A stretch of 64,000 nt of DNA from Peromyscus leucopus. Lineage: Eukaryota > Chordata > Mammalia > Rodentia > Cricetidae. The notes beneath the pieces were generated by a model. The model saw only the letters and a list, made by a program, of their open reading frames with translations, ran no database searches and was not told the DNA's origin. The stretch lies in assembly GCF_004664715.2 (NCBI RefSeq), contig NC_051086.1, positions 69,681,486 through 69,745,485 of the forward strand. The letters are read 5' to 3'. The translations under genes and the position numbers were made by a program. Every line of letters begins with the position of its first letter. Positions within the stretch are counted from its first letter, which is position 1. Below are positions 1 to 10,764 of the stretch, piece by piece.

Positions 1-55
1 TCAATTCCTGGGACCCACATGGTAGGACAGTGCCTACTCGTGGAAGTTGTCCTCC

Positions 56-58
<3 letters not shown>
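1..58 (+). mobile_element. B2/B3 SINE 3' part, cut by window edge
   Basis: 'ggacccacatggtaggac' then a tail leading into (CA)n. Confidence 0.6.

Positions 59-92
<34 letters not shown>
59..92 (+). repeat. (CA)n microsatellite
   Basis: An uninterrupted CA run at the SINE tail. Confidence 0.95.
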
Positions 93-93
<1 letters not shown>

Positions 94-290
94 CAGAAGA
101 AAAAAGAATTAACTACTTAAATGAAAGCAGCAAGAATATACTTTGGAACTTATAACACTCGTGAATTAAATTAAAAAATAATACAAAGGAAGAAAGAGAT
201 AAAAGTAACAAGACACACCTAACCACCACAGTAATTACATTAAATGGTTTATATAAATTATGTAGACTCTTCAATTAAAAGCCAGACTGG

Positions 291-482
291 TCTGGGGTGT
301 AGCTCAGAGGCAGACTACTTGCCTAGCATGTTAGTCACTGGGTTCCAAACCAGAACAGAAGGGAGGGGACACAGCACTAAATCAGAGCCATGCAGCCAGC
401 ACCACTCAGAAGGCAGAGGCAAAACAATCACAGTTCAAGGACAGCCCAGAATACAGAGTAAGACTCTGTCTTTAAAAAAAAA
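291..482 (+). mobile_element. B4 SINE (ID head fused to B1-like tail)
   Basis: An ID-type head (ggtgtagctcagaggcagac) is followed by a B1-like tail ending 'agactctgtctttaaaaa'. A G12 run (483-494) follows. Confidence 0.75.
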
Positions 483-494
483 GGGGGGGGGGGG

Positions 495-590
495 CAGGAA
501 GGGGGAGAACAAGGGAATCTGTGGCTGTTATGTAGAACTGAATAGTATTGTAAAATAAAAAAAAATAATAAAAAAAAAACACCCTAAGCA
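495..590 (+). mobile_element. L1 3' UTR terminal fragment
   Basis: It contains 'tgtagaactgaatagtattg' and a poly(A)-type tail, the same end as the L1 at 62130. Confidence 0.75.
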
Positions 591-636
591 AGTCAAACCA
601 CAGTTCTCCAATATTTCATTTTTAAATTATATTTAC

Positions 637-750
637 CTTCATTAAAACTATCAGGAACATTGGCTACCAAGAGACATAAGAACCAGGCACCATTTCTAAC
701 ATGTAGCAAGGCTTCGGCTACATCGACTATAGGAAGCAAGGAAGGGAGCT
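637..750 (-). CDS. INTS2: INTS2 fourth coding exon (last in window)
   Basis: The acceptor is cttccag|AGCTCC and the donor is AATGAAG|GTAAAT. The 114 nt encode [20 protein letters not shown] through [10 protein letters not shown]. The next exon lies outside the window to the left. Confidence 0.95.
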
Positions 751-3700
751 CTGGAAGACAAAAGGCCACCGTCACTACTGAGGCATGACCCTAAAGTGTT
801 ATCTGCTCAACAGCTGGCATTTCAAAGATGTCACCAAAATGCAACTCACCAGTACTCGTAAAGTAAGTGTTCCCTAGTCACATTAGCTACCTTCAGTAAC
901 CTACAGCCACATGAGGCAAGGCAGGGGCTACGAAGTGGACAACACAATGCAGAATGTGGCAGAAGTTTCCCTAAGTAGCACTGGTCTAAGAAAGTATTTT
1001 CATAAAATCTTTACACTTCTATATCTTGTTTTTATTTTATCATATACACCTATTAAAAAGAATCTAGAAAAGCAAAAAAAGATACAAAGAAAAAAAAATG
1101 TATGTTAGCTCTAATCCTATTTACATGTATTTAATATATTTATAATAGTAAATATATTTAATATTTATATTTAATCCTCTCAATTGATAATTTTAACACT
1201 AAATAAAACTGAGATTATATTTACTCCCTCTGCCCTTTGCTTTTTGATCTAACACATTATGAACATTTATAAAATCACTAAAATTTTAAATCATTAAATC
1301 AAATATACTCTATAAATAGTCTAAGTCACTGGTCTTTGTTCTAATAACTAGTCACATTTAATTTAAACTTTTTTTTTCTCCCAAGACAGGGTTTCTCTGT
1401 CTAGTCTTGGCTACTCTGGAACTCCCTCTGTAGACCAGGTTGGCCTCGAACTCACAGAGATCTGACTACCTCTGCCTCCCGAGTTCTGGGATTAAAGGCG
1501 TGCACCACCACTGCCCAGCTTAATTTTTTTTAAGAATTAATTTATGCTGGATGGTGGTGGCAGCGCACGCCTTTAATCCCAGCACTCGGGAGGCAGAGGC
1601 AGACGGATCTCTGTGAGTTTGAGGCTAGCCTGAGCTACAGAGTGAGTTCCAAGAAAGGATCCAAAGCTACACAGAGAAACCCTGTCTCAAAAAAAAAAAA
1701 AAAAAGAGATTTAGTTTATGTATATGTGGGTGTGTCTACTCGAGGCTGCTAGATCCCAAGGAGCTGGAATTATAGGCAGTTGTAAGTCACATGAACCAAA
1801 CTAAGGTCCTCTGGCAGAGCATCAAGTGCTCTTAACCACTGAACCATTTCTCCAGTCCTTTAACTTAAAATTTTAAAACTTATTTTTAGTAAATAACTTT
1901 TACATTTTTAAGGTTTTTATTTTGGTGTGTGTGTGGAGGGTGTTATTTGAAATATGATCTCAATCCATACCCCAAGTTGGTCTGGATTTTGTCACAATAC
2001 TCCTGTCTCAGCCTCCTCCTACATGCTAGACCCTACCCAGTTTTGATAATCCTTAAATACCAAATTTGGGGCTGGAGAGAAGATACTGCTCTTGCAAGAA
2101 GCCTGAGTCCCTGCATCCACATCAGGCAGCTCATAACTGCCTATACCTCCAGTTTCAGGACATCCAGTGTACACCCACAGACACACATCTAGCATTGCAG
2201 GCTAGCTAAGGAGTCACACAGTAACACTGCACTCAACACTCTATGTGAAATGTATCCTGACACCCAGGATACCTGCTTGTAAGTACCTGCTTGTAAGATA
2301 CAAAGAACATCTGCAGCTTCCTCCAAGTACACTGGACTCTCAAAGAGCTCAGAAGACTTGAAAAAGAATTCTCCATTGGACTCCGATACCTTAGAGAAAA
2401 GAGGAAAAAAAGGCAAGAACTATTAATTTCAAATAATTTTTAATATTTTTGTTTTTGAGCTCACAAATCGTAAGTTTATGCTGTGATTGTTTGAGGTAGG
2501 GTCTCACTATGTAGCTGTGGCTGGCCTGAACTAAGTACATAGACCAGGCTAGACTTTAATCTACTGGCCTAGGATGGTATAAAACTCCGGATCTTATCCC
2601 CGCCTCTCGAGTGCTGGGATTGAAGGTGTGATCCAGCACAGCCAGGCTCAAGTCATCACTTTCAACACAACTAATGCATTGCAGCAAAGCATATGGGACC
2701 CTCTCAATTTTAAGCCGTTTAACTGTGACTATTACTCAGACATGGTAGCATCAGTCTCAGGAACTGCACACTGGTTGCATCTTATAATCCCACCATTTGA
2801 GAAGCTGAGGTAGAAGAATCTCAAGTTCCAAGGCCACCCTGGCACCTAGTGCAACTCTGTCGTCGTCATCATCGTCGTCCCCACCCCCCCACCCCTCACC
2901 CCCCCACCCCCGCAAAAAAGAAGGAAGGGTGGGGAGAAGTTATTCCAATCTACATTTTTAGAGATACTTGAAATTAAAGGATAAGGCAAGCCAAGAATCA
3001 TTGTAGGAATGCTATCCATATAAGCTGTTGATTAAAAAACGCAAAACTGAGCCAAGTGTTGGTGGCACACACCTTTAATCCCAGAATTGAGGAGGCAGAG
3101 GCAGATGGATCTCTGTGAGTTCAAGGCCAGCCTGTTCTACAGAGTGAGTTCCAGGACAGACAGGGCTACACAGATAAACTCTGTCCTGAAAAACAAAATT
3201 GAAAAAAAAAAAATCTAAGCTGCAAGATGGCTCAGCAGGTAAAAAGCCCTTGCCCAAACCTCATGTCCTGCGGATGATTCCCAGAAGCCATAGTAGAAAC
3301 AGAGAGAGAACCCCTGAAAGTCAACCTCTGACTTCTATGAGTGTGCCAACCTATACATCCACACAAATTAAAAAAACAATTATTTTTTTAAATTGTAAGT
3401 TTAAAGCAGTATAACAAATACAAATTCATTTCATTCTAATGACCAACAGAAACGTAAAATAACACAAGGTCTGACACCTGGAGCCTGGAAAAGTGGTACA
3501 GGCCAGCAACCCTAGCATACAGAAAGCTGAGACAGGAAGATCAGAAGTCTGACATCAACCTAAGCAAATACAGAGCTCTGTCTCAAAAAAAAGGGGGGGG
3601 GGGCCTAGAGAGATAGCTCAGTGGTTAAGAGCGCCGGCTGCTCTTCCAGAGGTCCTGAGTTCAATTCCCAGCAACCACATGGTGGCTCACAACCACTTGT

Positions 3701-6700
3701 AATGAGATCTGGTGCCATCCTCTGGCCTGCAGGGACACATACAGGCAGAATACTGTATACATAACATAATAAATAAATCTTAAAAAAAAAAAAAAAAAAA
3801 AGTAGACAAATTTGACGGAGGAAACAACAACAACAAAAAAGATGAAGAAAATATCCACTATCTTCCTTAAATTCTCTATGGCAATATGTCACCATATTTC
3901 CCACATGATAACGCCATGTTGGGCATTAAAAATTCTACAGAAGAAAAAGTTTCTTATCAGGGCCACCATGTATTTATAAGATGTAGGAAAATCAGAGAGT
4001 GTGGGAAAATTTCAGGTAACCATAATTAGCCAAAGGTCCATGACTTAAAGTAACCTATAACTTTCCTCTGTGTGTATACCTGTGTATGATATATGTGTAT
4101 GCATTCGTGTGAATGGAGATTAGAGGACAATATCCAGTATTAGTTCTCAATTTCCACCTTGCTTGAGACGAGGTCTCTCTCTCTCAAATGCATTTTATGT
4201 GTATTGGTGTTTTCCCTGTCTATACACCACCTGTGTGAGTTATGGACAATTGTAAGCTGCCATGCGGAGGCTGGGAATCGAACTTGGATCCCCTATAAGA
4301 ACAGTTAGTACTCTTTACTAATAAGCTATCTCTCCAACCCAAAGGGGCCCCTCTTTCTGTTGTTTGGTGTGTACACCAGGCTCCTTGGCAACTGAGTGCC
4401 CATGGATTCTGTCTCTCACCTCATGACAGTCCATTGGGACGACAGATGTGCACCACCTCACACGGTGTGCACCGCCTCATATGGCGTGTACAGGTTCCAG
4501 AGACTCCAAGTCAAGTCCTCACATCTGCTCAGCAAAGATTTTACCCACTTGAGCCATCTCCCCAGCCCAGAAAGAACTTTGGATAGTCTCCATTACAGAC
4601 AACTAAACAGTCTAGTGGGTGGAGCAAGCGAATCCACCATCCTGTATCTAGTTCAGCTTTGATACTCCTTACTCCATGTCACAGGGGGCATTTAATACCA
4701 GTATCTAGATGAACTGAACACATTTTTAAGTCATACTTCACAGTATTTTATGGGAGACATTTTATCCTACAATGGATAAGCAAAAAAACAAACCAAACCA
4801 ACAAAAAAAGTATTAACAAACTTGGTAATTTATACAAGTTCAACTCCTTTGAACAGATGTTAGTGGCTAAAGAGACGAAACAGCTCAGCTGGTTAAGAGT
4901 ACCCGTTACTCTTGCAAAGAATCCAGGTTTGGTCCCCAGCACAGACAATGTGGCTCACAATCAATAACTCCAGTCTGTTCCTAAGTATTTATGATATTTA
5001 TTAATTAATTAATATATATTAATATAATTAATATATATTAATAAATCCTACGCTGTCTCCGAACTCTGCAGGCACCAGGCCCTCATATAGTGCACAGACA
5101 TATAATCAAGCAAAACATTCATACATATAAAACTTAAAAATTATTTTAAAGATATTAAGAACCCATTATATAAATTCCATACACACAAAAAACACTGATG
5201 ATGATGAATACAGAATACCTGTGCGTGGTGGTACACACCCTTAATCCCAGCACTCAATGGGCAGAGGCAGGCAAACTCTGTGAGTTCGAAGCCAGCCTGG
5301 TCTACAGGGTTCCAGGATAGCCAGGGCCATATAGAAAGACTCTGTCTCAAAAAGCCAACAAACAAACAAACAAACAAACAAAAATAGTGCAGTGGCCATG
5401 AATACAAGAAAATAGTAATTAGATAAAGACAATTGCCTTTAACACATGCTTTTATATTATTAAAGGCAGTGGTGGCACATGCCTTTAATCTCACTCAAGA
5501 GGCAAAGGCAGGTAGATCTCTGAATTCGAGGCCAGCCTGTCTACAGAACGAATTCCAGGACAGCCAGGGCTACACAGAGAAACTCTGCCTCTGGGAGGAA
5601 AAAAAAAAAAACTTCAGTCTTTGAAAGAACACAAACCAAACAGAAACACTAGCAGAACACATAACCCGTCTGCATTCTTGCTGCTATTTTTTTACTATTT
5701 TCTAGATGTAGATATCAAATCATAAATACTTTGGGCTGAGGATATTTTTTTAGCACCTTGTTCATAATTGCCAACAGTTCACTAAGCACGAGCCGCAATC
5801 GACGAGGTGAATCACTGTGTTCAAATTCTAGTGTCAGTCCATGCTGGAGCTGTGATACCAGGATGCTCTCTCCACTGCCTCCTCCGAGCTTATGCCTAGT
5901 GGAGTGCAAACATGGAAAACAAGTCACAACACTGGCAAGGAATCAGCACCTGTTTCTGCTGCAGTAATACAGTGTCATGGAATCATTCTAATGGCTTCCA
6001 CTTCCTCTGAAATAGTTTGTCTGTGTTTTCCAAGAGCTTACGAACTGTAAACTAACAATGGCCACTGACTTCTGTAACAAAGCCTCACTAACAGATACAT
6101 GATGGGCCGGAAAGGATCTAACACCAGCCAGGAGTCTCAGAGAACTGATTGTCACCTTAAAAAGCTCAGTGATTCCAATAAAACCTTCCATCCTAGACAT
6201 TATCCTGCTCACTTCCCACTATGGGTAACTGACCTACTATGTAGCTAATCCTCTCTAGGTAACATGTGATAACACAGAAAGCTCTTAGAATTTTAACTAT
6301 AAACAGAAAAGACCTCTGGAAAAGGTTCTCCAAATTTAAGTTTTCACTCTCTCTTTTCTGGAGCCCTGACAGCTCTGAGCATCACGTGATTGCTTCCTGA
6401 GGAATATCAAGTAAATCCCAAGCTACACAGAATGCCACTTTACCGCAGTTGTTGTTCTTTGCTGGCATCTTGTTCTAGGGCGTGAAAGTCCACAGACAAC
6501 AGTGCCACAATGGAGTTGACAGCCTCCACTCCAGACAGAAGGCGAAGAATAAGTTTTTTATCCTGAGCCCAGCTTTGACTCTGGTCAGCAGGAGCACAAA
6601 GTGCCATCCTCACCAAGCAGGGCAAGAGAAGCCTTAGTTCTGGATCACTTAGAGACGCCAAGCGAACAACATCCACCTTCTGCATGGCTTCAAAAGCAAA

Positions 6701-6739
6701 AGGGCTGACAAACTGAAGGCTTGTACACTCGGTCATCAT
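637..6739 (-). CDS. INTS2: INTS2, Integrator complex subunit 2 (N-terminal part, spliced)
   Basis: INTS2 is a helical-repeat scaffold of the nuclear Integrator complex, which cleaves snRNA 3' ends and terminates promoter-proximal RNA polymerase II transcripts. The coding exons, in transcript order, are 6739-6444, 5895-5757, 2389-2287 and 750-637. Joined they give 217 residues plus one base, and every junction keeps frame (CG|G, AAG|GTA, G|AG). Recognisable pieces are [20 protein letters not shown] at the start, [40 protein letters not shown] and [20 protein letters not shown]. Family members are about 1,200 residues, so roughly the first 18% is here and the rest lies left of base 1. Two ATGs (6739, 6736) stand in tandem; the second gives the MTECT start. 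A GTG just upstream is in frame but is not needed. The gene sits directly downstream of MED13 on the same strand, its usual mammalian neighbour. Confidence 0.95.
1369..1520 (-). mobile_element. B1 SINE
   Basis: Reversed B1: acagggtttctctgtctag ... tgggattaaaggcgtgcacc. Confidence 0.95.
1545..1705 (+). mobile_element. B1 SINE
   Basis: cacgcctttaatcccagcac ... ctgtctc(A)17. It forms an inverted pair with the B1 at 1369-1520. Confidence 0.95.
1707..1862 (-). mobile_element. B2/B3 SINE
   Basis: It ends 'cttaaccactgaaccatttc', the reversed tRNA-like head. Confidence 0.8.
2068..2190 (+). mobile_element. B2/B3 SINE, diverged
   Basis: 'ggctggagagaagatactgc' head and 'ctcataactgcctatacctc' body. 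Confidence 0.7.
2287..2389 (-). CDS. INTS2: INTS2 third coding exon
   Basis: The acceptor is ctctaag|GTATCG and the donor is CAAGCAG|GTACTT. The 103 nt encode [16 protein letters not shown] through [12 protein letters not shown]. It ends in phase 1. Confidence 0.95.
2490..2645 (-). mobile_element. B1/PB1 SINE, diverged
   Basis: 'agggtctcactatgtagc' and 'gtgctgggattgaaggtgtg'. Confidence 0.75.
2738..2912 (+). mobile_element. PB1-like SINE with (GTC/ATC)n and C-rich tail
   Basis: 'tcttataatcccaccatttg' body. It ends in a trinucleotide run (2860-2880) and a C-rich stretch (2881-2912). Confidence 0.6.
3051..3212 (+). mobile_element. B1 SINE
   Basis: cacacctttaatcccagaat ... ctacacagataaactctg. 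Confidence 0.93.
3217..3370 (+). mobile_element. B4A/B3-type SINE
   Basis: 'gctgcaagatggctcagcag' head. Confidence 0.65.
3481..3592 (+). mobile_element. PB1-like SINE
   Basis: Weak B1-like body ending 'agagctctgtctcaaaa'. Confidence 0.55.
3604..3800 (+). mobile_element. B2 SINE, full length
   Basis: 'agagatagctcagtggttaa' head, 'ctgctcttccagaggtcctg' and an A-tail with AATAAA-like units. Confidence 0.95.
4190..4340 (-). mobile_element. B3/B2 SINE
   Basis: Reversed head 'aagctatctctccaaccc'. Confidence 0.75.
4345..4568 (-). mobile_element. B3/B4-like SINE, diverged
   Basis: It ends 'cttgagccatctccccagcc', the reversed tRNA-like head. The rest is hard to assign. Confidence 0.5.
4866..5140 (+). 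mobile_element. B2/B3 SINE split by an AT palindrome-rich insert
   Basis: The head and body are at 4866-4985 and the distal part at about 5065-5140. Between them lies a TTAA/ATATTAAT-rich stretch (4985-5046). Confidence 0.55.
5214..5380 (+). mobile_element. B1 SINE with (CAAA)n tail
   Basis: cccttaatcccagcactcaa ... actctgtctc, then an AAAC-type tail. Confidence 0.92.
5463..5612 (+). mobile_element. B1 SINE
   Basis: cagtggtggcacatgccttt ... ctacacagagaaactctg. Confidence 0.92.
5757..5895 (-). CDS. INTS2: INTS2 second coding exon
   Basis: The acceptor is cactag|GCATAAG and the donor is AACAAG|GTGCTA, a weak match to GTRAGT. The 139 nt encode [20 protein letters not shown] through SELLAIMNK. 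The phases join cleanly on both sides. Confidence 0.95.
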
Positions 6740-6750
6740 CACTCTTGATC
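6444..6750 (-). CDS. INTS2: INTS2 first coding exon (exon begins 6750; ATG at 6739)
   Basis: The acceptor is ctttag|GATCAAG and the donor is CTGCG|GTAAAG. Coding runs from ATG 6739 and ends in phase 2. It encodes [15 protein letters not shown] through [11 protein letters not shown]. Eleven bases of 5' UTR precede the ATG, so at least one upstream non-coding exon must exist in the CpG-rich region. Confidence 0.95.
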
Positions 6751-7479
6751 CTAAAGAGTCAAAAACAACAAAATGAAAGCAGGTATCTCATTCCCACACA
6801 TAGGAAAACCCTTCTTAAAACTCTGAAAGCGAGTGGGGGAAATTTAGTAGGTCCCTGTGTTGACAATGTGGCTGGCACAATTCAAGACCACCTTTCCCTG
6901 TCTCCCCATGTTTCTCCTAACATCTGGAATATGAGAAGAAAAACTGCAGACTAATGTCTCTTCCAAACTCAGGGATCCTTTGCCCTAATACTCTTTGTTT
7001 TATAAATACAGCATGAGCTCCAGAGAATAAAGTAAAAGTAGTATCACTACTTGGTGGAAAAATTCCAGGCTGAACCCTTCTATACTAAACACCAGTCCAA
7101 GACTTTTCTCATTATGCCGCTTGGATGTGCTCCATGAAATATGGAGAGAAAATGAATGGCCGCAGTTTCACAAGCGCACCTTGTATATCAATTGAGCTTC
7201 CCTTTCCACCTCCCAACTAGATGGAGACACTGGTAAATCATCTCATGGGCCAAAAGTAACGTCAGAGTCAAGGTTCTGAAGCCCACAACGCTATCCTGTA
7301 TCCCTTATGTTATAGAACAGATGTAGAGGCACAATCAGCTGAGGGATGAAAAGAGACTCTCTCTTGGACACTTGTGGATCTTGAACAAATGTTTAAAAGG
7401 CGGCAAAAAAGAGATGACACTGGACAGAGAGCAGAAGCCACCCCGCCTTAAGACCCACTCACTAACAGAGATGTGGGTA

Positions 7480-8260
7480 AAGAGTCGTGGACAGAAATGT
7501 TGCTGTTTTCAATAGCAAGCGCCGGTCTTTTAACAGCAGAGTGAGCTCGAGGCAGAGGTGACAAGACCTGTGTGCTCAGGGGTCTCTGCCTGGTAGCAAT
7601 GAGAAACCGAGTGCCCCGGGCTAAGAGGAGTCAGGCGTACTTCAGACAAAGCGGCACTTGGGCCCGAGAAGCCGGCGCTTCATACCTTAAGATCTACCCT
7701 CCAGTCTCAAGAGACCCACTCGGATTCCGCGTCCGAGCGCCGGGCGAGGCAGAAATCGAGAGCGCGGTCCGAAGTTGGGCCTAGGCGATTATCCGGATCC
7801 CCAAACCCCGGCTGTGCCCGGAGTCGACTCGGGCACCAAGAACTCAGACGCTGGGACCAACGGGGTCGTCGACAGAGCGGGGGCAAGAATGGGGACACGG
7901 TAAAAAAAAAAAAGGGGGGGGGGGAGGCAGAAACGGCGGGGAAAGAGGGGAAAGCAGAGAAGACTTATTTCAACCTGCACCCTGCACCTCCATTCATCGC
8001 CAGCGTCTGCCCCGCGCCGGCCACCGTACAGCACTGAGAGGACGTCGGCGGCTAGAGAAAAACCAGCTTGAGGCGCTGGGACCGCGCTGCGCGTGCGCGG
8101 CCCCTCCCCTTCCTCCTTCGCGGCGCTCCGTGCTTCCGAAAGTGTGGAGTGTTGCTTTTCCTGGTTCCTTGCCTGAGCGTTCCCTTTGGGACCCATCAGA
8201 GTCGTCCCTAAACCGTCAGAGCAAAATTCCCCGCGGGGATTATCGCGACATTTAAATAAC
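7480..8260 (-). promoter_or_regulatory. INTS2: CpG-rich promoter and probable non-coding exon 1 region of INTS2
   Basis: This is the only stretch in the window dense in CpG dinucleotides; the surrounding DNA is AT-rich and CpG-poor. It lies 0.7-1.5 kb upstream of the first coding exon of INTS2. It holds an NRF1 box at 8088-8099, a C-rich tract at 8101-8110 and CTTCCG ETS-type cores near 8134 and 8294. No TATA box is evident. The exon 1 donor is not fixed. Minus-strand candidates are GAG|GTGCAG (exon end 7988) and GCAG|GTTGAA (exon end 7975). Long open frames across this island are a by-product of GC content. Confidence 0.8.
8088..8099 (-). promoter_or_regulatory. NRF1 binding site
   Basis: The minus strand reads CGCGCACGCGCA, a perfect fit to the palindromic NRF1 consensus YGCGCAYGCGCR. 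Its place in the CpG-rich promoter fits a housekeeping gene such as INTS2. Actual binding is inferred. Confidence 0.75.
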
Positions 8261-8549
8261 AATAGTGTTCGTAAGAAGGAATGGTAAAGGTTCTTCCTTC
8301 CGTTCCTCCACCGAAAGTTGCTAATGGAACTTGATTGTAGCCTCCTTCAAAACCCTGCCGGGGCCATCTCCGCACCAAAGTTCTAGAATCCCAGGACCTG
8401 TGTACAGGAGAATTTTTAAAGTAATGTGATGCATGCCTACACACTAATGGCCAAAGTATAATTTGCTTTGGGGCTTTTCATTGTTTTGTTTTGTGACGTG
8501 TACCCCAAATTACAAGCGCGAGCCACCATTTCTGGCTTGTATTTGGGAT

Positions 8550-8665
8550 TTATTTTTTTTTTCAGACATGATCTATGTAGTCCTGGTTGGCCTGAAGATA
8601 ATTATGTAGGTAAGGCTGACCTGGACCTTGTCACAATCCCCATCTCCTAAATGCTGATGTTAGAG
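8550..8665 (-). mobile_element. B1-like SINE, diverged
   Basis: 'agacatgatctatgtagtcc' and 'ctaaatgctgatgttag' keep the B1 frame only loosely. Confidence 0.5.
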
Positions 8666-8847
8666 CTTCCATGGTTTTCTCGGTTCTTTAGGCTACAAAA
8701 ATCCTTTCATGAGTGTGGATTTTAGGAATTCACTGGAATCTTCTAAAGAGGTTGTTTGGCATTTCACGAAAGTAAAAAACTTTCAACTTCTAAAAAGTCT
8801 CAACGCCTTGAAACTTACAAGTCTATATATCTCATATTAAATGTTTC

Positions 8848-9168
8848 TACAACCCAGATGCCCGTCAACTGAAGAATGGATTAAGAAAATGTAGTACATA
8901 TACACAATGGAGTACTACTCAGCAGAGAAAATGACAGCATGAAATTTGCAGGCAAATGGATGGAACTAGAAAAAATCCTGAGTGAGGTAACCTAAACCCA
9001 TTAGAACAAACGTGGTATGTACTCACTCATAAGTGGATTCTAGATATAAAGCAAAGGACAATCAGACTGCAACCCACAGAACCAGGGAGGCTACATAACA
9101 GGGGGGACCCTAGGATGACTGTGGCTTATAGTAAGTGTTGGTTTTACTCAAGCCTCAGTGAAACATTT
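8848..9168 (+). mobile_element. L1 fragment: ORF2 3' end
   Basis: The sequence matches the ORF2 C-terminal coding region of rodent L1 (aatggagtactactcagcag, aaatttgcaggcaaatggat) and the start of the 3' UTR. It is 5'-truncated and not functional. It is closely similar to 61420-61745. Confidence 0.9.
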
Positions 9169-9228
9169 CACTATTAGGATAAGAATTTGTACTGTACCAA
9201 GCTGTTAATAGAAAAATAAATAAAAATG

Positions 9229-9320
9229 AAAAAAATGAGATGGAGCCTCACTATGTAGCTCAGACTGGTCAGGAAATTCCTGCATTTTGGGATTACAGGA
9301 TTATGCCACCTTGACCAGCT
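9229..9320 (-). mobile_element. B1/PB1 SINE fragment
   Basis: 'gcctcactatgtagctcag' and 'ttttgggattacaggattat'. Confidence 0.7.
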
Positions 9321-9421
9321 CATGTTTCTTGTTCCTGGTTCAGCCAAAGTGCATGTTACTTTCTGTTTCAAGTAATGTACTAGGGATAAGCAATAAAATT
9401 CTTTCACAAAATTATATAGAT

Positions 9422-9462
9422 TCACACACACAGAGAGAGGGGAGGGAGGGAGGGAGAGAGAC
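9422..9462 (+). repeat. (CA)n(GGGA)n low-complexity tract
   Basis: cacacaca, then gagaggggagggaggg. Confidence 0.85.
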
Positions 9463-9630
9463 ATGTAGTGACATTTGTTGCATGTACGTGTTTGCATGTG
9501 AAGGTCAGAAAACAATTTACAGAAGGGAAGATAGTTTTCTCCTTCCACCACGTGTGTCCTGGGGCTTGAATGAATTCAGGACATAAGACCCAGCAACCAG
9601 CAAGACATTGAGCTGTTTTTCATGCCCCTA
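9462..9630 (-). mobile_element. B3-like SINE
   Basis: 'gcatgtgaaggtcagaaaac' and 'gacccagcaaccagcaagac'. Confidence 0.6.
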
Positions 9631-9647
9631 AAGTATCTTATAAAAAT

Positions 9648-9775
9648 TGTGGGGCTCTTCAGAGGACCTGAGTTCAGTTCCCAGCACCTATATCTGGTGT
9701 TTCATAGCCACCATAACTCCAGATCCTGACACCCTCTTCTGGCCTCTACAAGGCGTGCTTGCCTGCAAAAACCTA
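9648..9775 (+). mobile_element. B2 SINE, 5'-truncated
   Basis: 'ctcttcagaggacctgagtt' and 'cctcttctggcctctacaag'. Confidence 0.8.
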
Positions 9776-10139
9776 AAAATAGAGCATTACTAGAGTGACC
9801 ATTTCTTTAAAACAAAAACAAAAATCCGCCCCCAAAAAACTTCTAAGTATTCTAAGGCTCTGATAGAGGACAGACTCTGATAAATACACTGAACTTTCAG
9901 GGTAGACGATTAGCAAAGAAATGAAAGAACTAAGATGTGATAGTGTTTCAAAATTCTCCACTTGATTAGAGTAATGCCTTTAGTACTGTGAACCAAAACA
10001 TGCTCAATTATCTGTAACATATAAATGCATAAAGCATATACAATTATATGCCACAGATACACACTCACATTTAGATGGTAACAAATGTCTTACCAAATAC
10101 ACATAGTACTTGCTATATATCCTATTATTGGGAGGATGG

Positions 10140-10242
10140 CACTGAGACAGGGTCTATTTATGTATGAAGCCATAACAGTCAGGATCTTCCTACCTCAGCA
10201 TCCCAGTTCTTGGAATTAAAGATATACATCATCAGGCCCAAT
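10140..10242 (-). mobile_element. B1/PB1 SINE fragment
   Basis: 'gagacagggtctatttatgt' and 'cttggaattaaagatatac'. Confidence 0.65.
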
Positions 10243-10284
10243 TCTATATCCCTTTTATCATTTTATTTATTTGTTATATTTATT

Positions 10285-10500
10285 TATTTGTTTGGTTTTG
10301 GTTTTTTGAGACAGGGTTTCTCTGTGTCACTTTGCACCTTTCCTGGAACTCACTTGGTAGCCTAGGCTGGCCTCGAACTCACAGAGATCCTCCTGGCTCT
10401 GCCTCCAGAGTGCTGGGATTAAAGGCATGCTGCTGCAGCACCACCACCACCACCACCACCACCACCACCACCACCACCACCACCACCACCACCCAGCTTC
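10285..10500 (-). mobile_element. B1 SINE with expanded (CCA)n inside its head
   Basis: The B1 body is intact to 'gggattaaaggcatgctgc'. The short CCACCACC of the B1 head has grown to 56 bp (10438-10493) before 'cagctt' closes the element. Confidence 0.9.
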
Positions 10501-10531
10501 ATTTTATTTATTTAATTTTTATTTAATTTTA

Positions 10532-10678
10532 TTTTGAGAAAGGGTTTTTCTGTGTAGTTTTGGTGCCTGTCCTAGATCTCACTCTGTAGACCAGGCTGGC
10601 CTCAAACTCACAGAGATCCACCTGACTCTGCCTCCGGAGTGCTGGGATTTAAGGGGTGCGCCACCACTGCCTGGCTTC
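10532..10678 (-). mobile_element. B1 SINE
   Basis: 'ctctgtagaccaggctggcc' and 'gtgctgggatttaaggggtg'. Confidence 0.93.
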
Positions 10679-10764
10679 TATATCCTTTTTAAAAATTTGG
10701 CTAGTCACTATATAATTGAAAGCAATTTCACAAGTGCTAATGGGTTACAGAGTATACGATTATT

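Noticed and set aside
291..360. tRNA-like sequence as a tRNA gene (also other ID heads)
   Set aside because: It is the tRNA-derived head of an ID/B4 SINE; no intact cloverleaf or 3' end is present.
7572..8444. Several long open frames on both strands of the CpG-rich region
   Set aside because: They arise from high GC and few stop codons. None shows a known domain, and they overlap one another in several frames.
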